The translations under genes and the position numbers were made by a program. Below are positions 56,977 to 64,000 of a stretch of 64,000 nt of DNA, piece by piece. Within the stretch, counting starts at the first letter, position 1. The number at the start of each line of letters is the position of its first letter. The DNA is from Flavobacteriales bacterium (GTDB lineage: Bacteria; Bacteroidota; Bacteroidia; Flavobacteriales_E; Vicingaceae), in NCBI GenBank assembly GCA_020635815.1, contig JACJZB010000003.1:186001-250000 (forward strand), given 5' to 3'. The notes under the pieces were generated by a model. That model saw nothing but the letters and a program-made list of their open reading frames with translations, did no database searches and was not told the origin of the DNA.

Positions 56977-58746
56977 TTATTGTTCATCTTCAACTTGATT
57001 TTTAAATTGATAATCATACAGTTTTTTATAGTAACCATCCTTTTTGAGCAATTCAAAATGACTACCTTCTTCCATAATTTCACCTTTATCAAGTACCATA
57101 ATTTTATTGGCATTTTTAACGGTAGATAATCGATGAGCCACAATTATAGATGTTCTATCTTTTGTAATAATATCTGTTGCACGTTGAATTAATGCTTCCG
57201 ATTCGCTATCAATAGAAGAAGTTGCTTCATCTAAAATTAAAATCTCTGGTTGGTGAACATAGGCACGAATAAAAGAGATGAGCTGTCGTTGACCAACAGA
57301 AAGTAAAGCACCACGTTCTTTTACATTGTAATCATAACCATTTGGTAAAGCAGCAATAAATTCGTGTGCTCCAATTTTTTTAGCGGCTTCAATTACTTGT
57401 TCTTTAGTAATGTCTTCGCTATAAAGAGTAATGTTATTTAAGATTGAATCGGAGAATAAAAATACATCTTGTAAAACTATAGACATGGTTTTTCTTAAAT
57501 GATTTAAGTCAAAATTTTTAATGTTGATGCCGTCAATTGTGATTTCTCCTTTGTTGATTTCGTAATACCTGCCCAATAAATTTATGATGGAAGATTTTCC
57601 TGCACCAGTAGCACCAACTAAAGCTAACGATTCTCCTTTTTTCATGTCGATGGTAATGTTTTTAAGCACCCAATCTTCATCATTATAAGCAAACCAAACA
57701 TTTTTAAATTTAATGTTGCCAGTTAGGTTGGTAGGTTTTAGCGTTCCATTGTTTTCTATGGTAGATTTAGTGTCTAACACTTTAAAAACGCGTTCGGAAC
57801 TAACCATTCCCATTTGTAAAGTATTAAATCTATCAGCTAATTGTCGAATAGGACGATACAACATATAAATAAATAGGATAAAAGAGAAAATTACTCCTGG
57901 AGTAGCATGTTGTTCGGCTACTTCTTTAAATCCGTACCAAACCAATAAAGCAACCGAAGCTGCCGAAAGCATTTCTACAATTGGAAAGAAAATAGAATAA
58001 GCCCAAACCGTTTTAATGTGTGCTGCTCTGTGTTTTTTGTTAATATCAGAGAATTTTTCCATTTCCACCTCTTCACGATTAAAGATTTGAACAATGGACA
58101 TTCCAGTGATGTGTTCCTGAACAAAGGTGTTTAACACAGAAACTTGTTCACGCACTTCTTGAAAAGCTTTTTTTATCACTCGCTTAAAAATAGAGGTTGC
58201 AAAAAACAAAATAGGAATAGGAATAAGGGTAATTAATGCTAGATCCCACTGTTTAATAAACATATAGGTAATGATGGTGAAAATTTTAAGTAAATCACTA
58301 ATAATCACTAAAATACCACCCGAAAACATCTCGGCTATGGTTTCAATATCCGATACTGTTCGTGTAACCAATTGTCCGATTGGTGTTTTATCGAAATGTT
58401 TTAATTTAAAATTGATTACATGTTTAAACACTTGATTTCTTAAATCACGAATTACATTTTGCCCAAGCAAATTACTCATGTAATTAAAAAAGTATTCTAG
58501 AATTGATTCAATAAGTAAAACTCCAATTAAAATTAAGGTCATTACTAATAAGCCTTCTTTATCTAAATTTTTTATATTTTCATCAATAGTAACTTGTATT
58601 AAAACAGGTCGTACCCAAGCCAAAAATGCTAATAAAACACTTAACCCAGCAGTAATGTAAAAAACCTTGTTGTAAGGTCTTACATAAGTCATTATTCGTT
58701 TAAATAATGGTATATCGAAAGCATTTCCAGTAACACTCTTAGCCAT
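56977..58746 (-). CDS. ABC transporter, fused permease and ATPase
   Basis: The 589-residue half-transporter (MsbA/MDR type) has six membrane helices (about 25-300) and an ATPase with Walker A GATGAGKSS, signature LSVGQRQL, Walker B ILILDEATSSIDSES and the H-loop IVAHRLSTV. A homodimeric exporter of lipid or drug type is expected. It overlaps the end of truA by 8 bases, so it is co-transcribed. Confidence 0.92.
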   Translation of the reverse strand: MAKSVTGNAFDIPLFKRIMTYVRPYNKVFYITAGLSVLLAFLAWVRPVLIQVTIDENIKNLDKEGLLVMTLILIGVLLIESILEYFFNYMSNLLGQNVIRDLRNQVFKHVINFKLKHFDKTPIGQLVTRTVSDIETIAEMFSGGILVIISDLLKIFTIITYMFIKQWDLALITLIPIPILFFATSIFKRVIKKAFQEVREQVSVLNTFVQEHITGMSIVQIFNREEVEMEKFSDINKKHRAAHIKTVWAYSIFFPIVEMLSAASVALLVWYGFKEVAEQHATPGVIFSFILFIYMLYRPIRQLADRFNTLQMGMVSSERVFKVLDTKSTIENNGTLKPTNLTGNIKFKNVWFAYNDEDWVLKNITIDMKKGESLALVGATGAGKSSIINLLGRYYEINKGEITIDGINIKNFDLNHLRKTMSIVLQDVFLFSDSILNNITLYSEDITKEQVIEAAKKIGAHEFIAALPNGYDYNVKERGALLSVGQRQLISFIRAYVHQPEILILDEATSSIDSESEALIQRATDIITKDRTSIIVAHRLSTVKNANKIMVLDKGEIMEEGSHFELLKKDGYYKKLYDYQFKNQVEDEQ

Positions 58747-59479
58747 TATTAGGATATTTTATGTTGGTTAAATATAAGCCGTGAGCAGGTACGCTTGTTC
58801 CAGCATCACTTCTGTTTTTTGATGCAATTATATTTTTAATTTCTTGAGGCTCAATTTTACCCAAACCTACATCTATTAAAGTTCCAACTATTGCTCTCAC
58901 CATATTTCTTAAAAAGCGGTCGGCAGAAATGGTAAAAACTAAGATGTCATTTTTTTCTTCCCAAATGGCTTTGTTTATGGTGCAATCGTTTGTAAATGTG
59001 TCGGTATTACTTTTGCTAAAACAGGAGAAATCAGCTTTTCTAATTAATAAATTCGCTGCCTCATTCATCTTATCGATATCTAATGCTTGATTGAAAAAGT
59101 AAGCACCATCAATTAAAAAAGGGTTTTTGGTAACACTTATCCAATATTCATAAGTACGTTCGGTTGCAGAAAAGCGAGCATGGTCATCATCATTAACTTT
59201 AAACAATTGAACACAAGAAATATCTTTAGGTAAAATGCAGTTTAGTTTATAACAAATGTGCTCAAGGTCGAAAGTTTTTTCTGTTTCGAAATGGGCATAA
59301 AAATTAGTAGCATGAACACCTGTATCAGTTCTTCCAGCACCAGTAACCATTATTTCTTCTTGCAATAAAGTTGCTAAAGCGTGATTAATTTCTGCTTGTA
59401 CAGAGTTTGCATTGGGTTGAACTTGCCACCCATGATAATTTGTTCCTTTGTATTTTAATTGGATAAAAAATCTGCTCAT
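58739..59479 (-). CDS. truA: tRNA pseudouridine(38-40) synthase TruA
   Basis: The 246-residue synthase starts MSRFFIQLKYKGTNYHGWQV. It contains the catalytic GAGRTDTGVHA (Asp52), then RFLRNMVRAIVGTLIDVG and GTSVPAHGLYL. It modifies uridines 38-40 of tRNA anticodon stems. It overlaps the downstream ABC transporter gene. Confidence 0.95.
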   Translation of the reverse strand: MSRFFIQLKYKGTNYHGWQVQPNANSVQAEINHALATLLQEEIMVTGAGRTDTGVHATNFYAHFETEKTFDLEHICYKLNCILPKDISCVQLFKVNDDDHARFSATERTYEYWISVTKNPFLIDGAYFFNQALDIDKMNEAANLLIRKADFSCFSKSNTDTFTNDCTINKAIWEEKNDILVFTISADRFLRNMVRAIVGTLIDVGLGKIEPQEIKNIIASKNRSDAGTSVPAHGLYLTNIKYPNNG

Positions 59480-59490
59480 TTTTTTAAAGT

Positions 59491-59575
59491 TGTCATTTCG
59501 ACTGAAATGGAGAAATCTTTTAACAATTAGATTAAAAAAATCTCAAAAGATTCCTCGACTATGCTCGGAATGACA
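59491..59575. repeat. Imperfect palindrome (TGTCATTTCGA...GGAATGACA)
   Basis: The outer arms TGTCATTTCGA and CTCGGAATGACA are inverted, and GAGAAATCTTTT pairs with AAAGATTCCTC inside. It lies between truA and pcm. A related half unit (GTGTCATATTGAGTTTATCG) is near 54871-54900 downstream of yebC. Confidence 0.6.
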
Positions 59576-59621
59576 TTTTATGAGCCACAAAAGTAAGGAA
59601 ATTACAACTGTAAAAATTGAT

Positions 59622-60272
59622 TTAATCGTTCCCTTTTTCTTTTAATAAAGGAACAAATCGAAAAATTCCGAGTTCCTCAATTTCAAACGATTTTTCTGCT
59701 GTTTTTATTACTTTTTTCATGATTTTGTCATCATCATCACCAACAGGAATCATCATTATTCCACCAATTTTTAGCTGAGTTAACAAATCTTCAGGAATAT
59801 ATGGAGCTCCAGCTGTAACAATAATTTTATCGAAAGGTGCAAATGCAGGTAAACCAGCGTAACCATCCCCATAAAATAATTTAGCATTATAACCAATGCT
59901 AGGTAAAAAGTTCTTGGTTCTGTCAAATAAAGCTTTTTGGCGTTCAATAGAAAAGACTTTTGCACCAACTTCAAGTAAAACTGCAGTTTGGTAACCAGAA
60001 CCAGTTCCGATTTCCAGTACTTTTTCACGTTTTTTAATTTCTAACATTTGCGTTTGAAAAGCTACAGTATAAGGCTGAGAAATGGTTTGTCCAGATCCTA
60101 TTGGAAACGCGTTATCTTCATAAGCATATTTATGGAGAGCAGTATCAGGGATAAATAAATGACGAGGTACGGTTTCAATTGCTGTTAAAACATCAGGGCA
60201 ATTAATACCTTTTTCGGCTAATAATTTAGCCAATTGTTTCCGTTGTCCTTTATGTCTATATGTGTCTCCCAA
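59622..60272 (-). CDS. pcm: Protein-L-isoaspartate O-methyltransferase
   Basis: Repairs isoaspartyl damage in proteins using SAM. The 216-residue protein begins at a TTG at 60272 (LGDTYRHKGQRKQLAKLLAE), as family members in Bacteroidota start near DTxxHKGxRxQL; a longer TTG start at 60314 is less likely. Motifs: PRHLFIPDTA, IGSGQTISQPYTVAFQT, VLEIGTGSGYQTAVL (SAM site) and KIIVTAGAP. Confidence 0.9.
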   Translation of the reverse strand: MGDTYRHKGQRKQLAKLLAEKGINCPDVLTAIETVPRHLFIPDTALHKYAYEDNAFPIGSGQTISQPYTVAFQTQMLEIKKREKVLEIGTGSGYQTAVLLEVGAKVFSIERQKALFDRTKNFLPSIGYNAKLFYGDGYAGLPAFAPFDKIIVTAGAPYIPEDLLTQLKIGGIMMIPVGDDDDKIMKKVIKTAEKSFEIEELGIFRFVPLLKEKGND

Positions 60273-60404
60273 TTTTATTTTTTTATTCAGTGCGACAAAG
60301 TAAACAAGAAACAATTGTTTTTTAATTTATTAGTTGTGCTTATTATTAAACTTTAGTTGTTAATAATATTATCCGTAGCTTTTATTCTAAGAAAAGCATT
60401 AAAT

Positions 60405-60412
60405 TACATTTG
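60405..60412 (+). promoter_or_regulatory. -7 promoter box (TACATTTG) of the Gfo/Idh/MocA gene
   Basis: Full TAnnTTTG match 17 bases before the ATG at 60430. Confidence 0.55.
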
Positions 60413-60429
60413 TTTTAAAATAAAAGTAG

Positions 60430-61419
60430 ATGTTAAAAATAGGAGTAATAGGAGCAGGTCACTTAGGTAAAATTCATATACGATTAATAAAAGAGATTAC
60501 CGATTTTGAGTTTGTAGGTTTTTTTGACTTAGACCCAGCAAACAGATTAAAAGTTGAGCAAGAATTTGGCGTAAAGGCTTTTGATAATATGGATGAATTA
60601 ATCAACTTAGTTGATGTTGTTGATATTGTTACCCCCACCTTATCTCACTTTGAGTGTGCTTCAAAAGCATTAAAATTATCAAAGCATGTTTTTATTGAAA
60701 AGCCAATTACAAACACGGTTGAAGAAGCTAAAATATTAATAGATTTATCTGAAGAAGCAAATGTAAAGGTGCAGGTTGGACATGTTGAACGATTTAACCC
60801 GGCTTTTACTTCAGCATTACCTCATATAAATAATCCAATGTTTATCGAAACACATCGTTTGGCTCAATTTAACCCTAGAGGAACAGATGTGCCTGTTGTG
60901 TTAGATTTAATGATACATGATTTAGACATTATTTTAAGTGTTGTAAAATCTAACATTAAAAAAATAAATGCCAGTGGAGTAGCTGTTGTTTCTGATACCC
61001 CAGATATTGCAAATGCAAGAATAGAGTTTGATAATGGATGTGTTGCAAACTTAACAGCAAGTAGAATTTCATTGAAAAATATGCGTAAAACAAGGTTGTT
61101 TCAACGAGATGCATACATTGCGATAGACTTTTTAGAAAAAGAAAGTGAAATAGTAAAACTTCAAAATGTAGAAGGAGAGCCAGACCCTTTAGCAGTAATA
61201 CTTGAATTAGGAGAAGGAAAAGGTCAAAAGCAAATTAATTTTGAAAAACCTACAGTGAAAGAGGTAAACGCTATAAAAGAGGAATTACAACAATTTGCAA
61301 ACTCAATTAATAACAATACAACCCCTTTAGTTAGCATACACGATGGTTATAATGCCCTTGATGTAGCTCATAAAATTGTAGAAAAGTTAAAAATATCACT
61401 ATCATTGATAGAAGATTAA
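60430..61419 (+). CDS. Gfo/Idh/MocA family oxidoreductase
   Basis: The 329-residue NAD(P)-dependent enzyme has the Rossmann motif GVIGAGHLGKIH, FDLDP at the end of strand two, and the family EKPIT motif. Residues VGHVERFNPAF and DLMIHDLDIIL fit the substrate/catalytic region. Such enzymes oxidise or reduce UDP- or other sugars; the neighbouring sugar-transferase gene suggests polysaccharide precursor synthesis. Confidence 0.88.
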   Translation: MLKIGVIGAGHLGKIHIRLIKEITDFEFVGFFDLDPANRLKVEQEFGVKAFDNMDELINLVDVVDIVTPTLSHFECASKALKLSKHVFIEKPITNTVEEAKILIDLSEEANVKVQVGHVERFNPAFTSALPHINNPMFIETHRLAQFNPRGTDVPVVLDLMIHDLDIILSVVKSNIKKINASGVAVVSDTPDIANARIEFDNGCVANLTASRISLKNMRKTRLFQRDAYIAIDFLEKESEIVKLQNVEGEPDPLAVILELGEGKGQKQINFEKPTVKEVNAIKEELQQFANSINNNTTPLVSIHDGYNALDVAHKIVEKLKISLSLIED

Positions 61420-61427
61420 TACATTTG
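61420..61427 (+). promoter_or_regulatory. -7 promoter box (TACATTTG) after the oxidoreductase
   Basis: Full TAnnTTTG match overlapping the oxidoreductase stop codon, 46 bases before the start of the lipoprotein gene. It may give the lipoprotein and sugar-transferase genes a separate promoter. Confidence 0.4.
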
Positions 61428-61473
61428 CACAATATTAATGGAGAGCCTGCGTTTAGGTTGATATTTTTAAGGT

Positions 61474-62310
61474 TTGCACAACGTAAAAAATTATATTTTA
61501 TTGCTTTTAATTGGTTGGACTTTAGGTGCTTGTAACAAACAAGACTTAGAGGCTGAAATTCCTGCGTATATATCCATTTCAAATTTTTCGTTCTCAACTA
61601 CTGCAAATCAAGGAACTGCTTCGCACAAAATTACTGATGCTTGGGTTTATCTTGATCAAGAATTATTAGGTGTTTTTGAATTACCAGTAAGGTTTCCTGT
61701 AGTTAAGGAAGGTAATTTTAAATTAGATGTTTACCCTGGAGTAAAAGAAAATGGAATAGCTGAACGTAGAAATCGATATTTATTTTATAATGGATATACT
61801 ACATCTATTACATTAGAAAAGAATAAAACAGTAGAAATAACTCCATCAACAACTTATACTTCCGGTGCTACTTTTTATTGGATGGAAGATTTTGAATCAG
61901 CAAGCCTACCTTTTTTGTATAATACAATATCAGATACTGTAATGAACAAAACTAGTTCAGATGTTTTTGAAGGCAACTTTTCTGGTAGAGTAGTGATGAC
62001 GCCTTCAATGGACTTTTTTGAATGCTTTACTCCAAGCTTTTCATCTTTACCAAGATTTGGTAAAACAATTTTTATGGAGCTAGACTTTAAAACCAATCAA
62101 CCTGTTTTAATGGGAATTTATGCTGATAGTGAACAAATTGGACTTTTTTATTTGAATACGACATCCGATTGGAATAAAATATATTTAAACCTTACAGAAG
62201 CAATACAAACAAGAGCTTCAGCAAGTGAATATAAGATGTTCTTTGGTTTTGAAAACAAAGTAGGAACTCCTGAATTTTTAGTTGATAATATAAAAATTAT
62301 CTATATATAA
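61474..62310 (+). CDS. Lipoprotein of unknown function in the polysaccharide operon
   Basis: The 278-residue lipoprotein has lipobox LGAC (LHNVKNYILLLLIGWTLGAC) and must start at a TTG (61474). The mature part is beta-rich (AYISISNFSFSTTANQGTAS; LYNTISDTVMNKTSSDVF), resembling carbohydrate-binding beta-sandwiches. The family is not recognised. Its stop overlaps the next start (TAATG), so it is translated with the sugar transferase. Confidence 0.65.
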   Translation: MHNVKNYILLLLIGWTLGACNKQDLEAEIPAYISISNFSFSTTANQGTASHKITDAWVYLDQELLGVFELPVRFPVVKEGNFKLDVYPGVKENGIAERRNRYLFYNGYTTSITLEKNKTVEITPSTTYTSGATFYWMEDFESASLPFLYNTISDTVMNKTSSDVFEGNFSGRVVMTPSMDFFECFTPSFSSLPRFGKTIFMELDFKTNQPVLMGIYADSEQIGLFYLNTTSDWNKIYLNLTEAIQTRASASEYKMFFGFENKVGTPEFLVDNIKIIYI

Positions 62311-63728
62311 TGAACAAAAAACTACATGCCTTAAAATATGTAGCATTAGATGCTATTGCAGCAGCTATTACTTGGACATTGTTTTTTATTTATAGAAAAT
62401 CCTATGTTGAGCCTGAAAAATTTGGGTATGATATTTCTATTGCCTTTAATCAGAAATTTTATATTGCATTAGCCATTATTCCTTTGTTTTGGTTGATGCT
62501 GTATTTTATGACAGGTACCTATAAAAACATTTACCGTAAATCTCGATTAAGAGAGTTTGGTCAAACGTTTTTAATATCAATAATTGGAACGTTGATTTTG
62601 TTTTTTGTTGTGATCTTAGATGATGAAATAGCATCATATAAACAGTACTATAAATCGTATTTCACTTTATTCTCTTATCATTTTTCAATTACTGTTTTAT
62701 TTCGATTAATCCTTACAACTTATACTGGAATAAGAATTAAAAATAGACAGATAGGATTCAATACACTAATTATAGGGGCAAATCAAAATGCAGTAGATTT
62801 ATATCAAGAAATTACAAAACAAAAACATTCATCAGGAAACAGATTAGTAGGGTTTACGCATGTTAACGATGAAAGTGAAAAATTTATGTTGAGTGATTTT
62901 TTACCCCATTTAGGAAATTGTATAAACCTTAGAAAAACGATAGAAAACAATCAAATAGAAGAGGTAATCATTGCTGTTGAGTCTTCAGAACATAAAAGCT
63001 TAGGAAATATCATTACAGTTTTAGAAGGGTTGCCAGTAATTATTAAAATAATTCCTGATATGTATGATATTTTATCAGGATCGGTAAAAATGACCTCAAT
63101 TTTTGGAACACCTTTAATTGTAATTACAAAAGAAATAATGCCACAATGGCAAAAAGTAGTGAAGCGAATAATGGATGTGCTTGTTTCATTGTTTGTTTTG
63201 ATAGTCTTCTCACCACTTTACCTTATCACAGCAATTATTGTTGTTACTACATCAAAAGGACCAGCCTTTTTCTCGCAAGAGCGAATAGGAATTCATGGAA
63301 GACCGTTTATGATTCATAAATTTAGGTCGATGTGTGAAGATGCAGAGAAAGACGGACCTGCATTATCAAGCCAAAAAGACATGAGAATTACGAAGTTTGG
63401 ACGTTTTATGCGTAAAGTTAGGTTAGATGAAATTCCTCAATTTTATAATGTGCTGATTGGCGATATGAGTTTAGTTGGTCCTCGACCTGAACGTCAGTTT
63501 TTTATAGACCAGATTGTAAAAGAAGCTCCGCATTATAATCATTTATTAAAAGTAACACCAGGAATTACCTCATGGGGACAAGTAAAATATGGTTATGCAG
63601 AGAATGTAGAACAAATGATAGAACGATTAAAATTTGATATTATATACATTGAAAACATGTCATTATTGGTTGATTTCAAAATATTAATCTATACAGTAAT
63701 GATAGTTGTAAAAGGAAGTGGTAAATAA
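62310..63728 (+). CDS. Polyprenyl-phosphate sugar-1-phosphate transferase (WcaJ-type)
   Basis: Starts surface polysaccharide synthesis by moving a sugar-1-phosphate to the lipid carrier. The 472-residue protein has four N-terminal membrane helices, a CoA-binding-like cytoplasmic domain (about 145-260), and a C-terminal transferase domain with KRIMDVLVSLFVLIVFSPLY, MIHKFRSMCEDAE, RKVRLDEIPQFYNVL and MSLVGPRPER. Sugar identity is unknown. It overlaps both neighbours by single-base TAATG joints. Confidence 0.92.
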   Translation: MNKKLHALKYVALDAIAAAITWTLFFIYRKSYVEPEKFGYDISIAFNQKFYIALAIIPLFWLMLYFMTGTYKNIYRKSRLREFGQTFLISIIGTLILFFVVILDDEIASYKQYYKSYFTLFSYHFSITVLFRLILTTYTGIRIKNRQIGFNTLIIGANQNAVDLYQEITKQKHSSGNRLVGFTHVNDESEKFMLSDFLPHLGNCINLRKTIENNQIEEVIIAVESSEHKSLGNIITVLEGLPVIIKIIPDMYDILSGSVKMTSIFGTPLIVITKEIMPQWQKVVKRIMDVLVSLFVLIVFSPLYLITAIIVVTTSKGPAFFSQERIGIHGRPFMIHKFRSMCEDAEKDGPALSSQKDMRITKFGRFMRKVRLDEIPQFYNVLIGDMSLVGPRPERQFFIDQIVKEAPHYNHLLKVTPGITSWGQVKYGYAENVEQMIERLKFDIIYIENMSLLVDFKILIYTVMIVVKGSGK

Positions 63729-64000
63729 TGAACTTAAAAAAAATATTCTTACTAATAACTATATTTAGTTCTGTTTGTTCGTTTGCCCAAAACTTTAACG
63801 AAGAAGAAATTGAGCTTAATTATAATAATGTTAATTTATATGGCACACTATTATCATCTTCAAGTGCTAACTCTACAATTGTTTTAATAATACCTGGTTC
63901 TGGCCCAACAGATAGAGATGGAAACTCTTTAATGATAGATGGTAAAAATAATTCATTAAAATATTTAGCTGAGGATTTAATGGAGCAGGGAATTCCTTCA
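63728..64000 (+). CDS. Exported alpha/beta hydrolase, C terminus cut by window edge
   Basis: 91 codons are visible. A signal peptide (MNLKKIFLLITIFSSVCSFA) is followed by the alpha/beta-hydrolase start (IVLIIPGSGPTDRDGNS), with the oxyanion-hole GSGPTDRDG typical of dienelactone-hydrolase-like esterases. It starts on the sugar-transferase stop (TAATG). The catalytic triad lies outside the window. Confidence 0.7.
   Translation, partial: MNLKKIFLLITIFSSVCSFAQNFNEEEIELNYNNVNLYGTLLSSSSANSTIVLIIPGSGPTDRDGNSLMIDGKNNSLKYLAEDLMEQGIPS

Noticed and set aside
1..64000. CRISPR arrays
   Set aside because: No series of regularly spaced identical repeats and no cas genes were seen; the repeats present are single dispersed palindromes.
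1..64000. Integrase, transposase or prophage genes
   Set aside because: None of the proteins carries recombinase or transposase motifs. Mobility of the elements reported here is inferred only from repeats and gene content.

Overview
The window looks like chromosome from a low-GC member of the Bacteroidota, most likely a Flavobacteriales-type marine or gliding lineage. Evidence: a type IX secretion (T9SS) sorting tail on a secreted peptidase, tandem TPR/PD40/OmpA proteins of the PorE kind, a surface lipoprotein complement, and many promoters with the Bacteroidota -7 motif TAnnTTTG. No 16S gene is present, so the genus cannot be named.

Layout. 1-13 kb: TPR protein (cut by the edge), GlmM, a repeat-flanked four-helix-bundle gene, a cysteine desulfurase, a PhnP-like hydrolase, small hypotheticals with an XRE regulator, an M28 peptidase, ClpB, a prohibitin-like SPFH protein and a FAH-family enzyme. 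13-23 kb: an FAD oxidoreductase and a DEDDh exonuclease, three tandem PD40 proteins and a 2-oxoacid dehydrogenase E2. 23.7-25.2 kb: a compact mercury-type cassette (ArsR, MerTP, GDCCVxC protein) bounded by hairpin sequences. 25-37 kb: rRNA/tRNA methyltransferases, DUF4159, rhomboid, UvrB, HU, FtcD and an APC/SLC12-type transporter. 37-37.6 kb: four tRNA genes (Pro, Arg, Gly, Leu-TAA).

37.6-45.7 kb is an accessory island between tRNA-Leu(TAA) and tRNA-Leu(GAG). It holds a DUF6922/AbiEii pair, small exported proteins, an XRE regulator with a palindromic operator, an AbiV-like HEPN protein next to a CoiA-like nuclease, a probable RelE-like toxin-antitoxin pair and an AAA_13 zinc-hook ATPase that has lost its N terminus exactly beside the second tRNA-Leu. 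46-64 kb returns to core genes: a TPR histidine kinase, RecG, a DJ-1/PfpI lipoprotein, RuvX, RibBA, YebC, a Gre-like protein, an ABC exporter, TruA, Pcm, and a start of a surface polysaccharide operon (Gfo/Idh/MocA oxidoreductase, lipoprotein, sugar-phosphate transferase, hydrolase).

The most unusual object is RecG: a DUF559 (Vsr-like nuclease fold) domain of about 146 residues sits in frame between helicase motifs II and III. It is bounded by hairpin-forming inverted repeats that also bound a 153-bp element between the rhomboid and uvrB genes. It has no start codon of its own and no intein splice residues. Other repeat families in the window are attC-like imperfect palindromes at 3' ends of genes, GCAATGACG-type palindromes, and CTAGTTGCTAGTT-type flanks around the four-helix-bundle gene.
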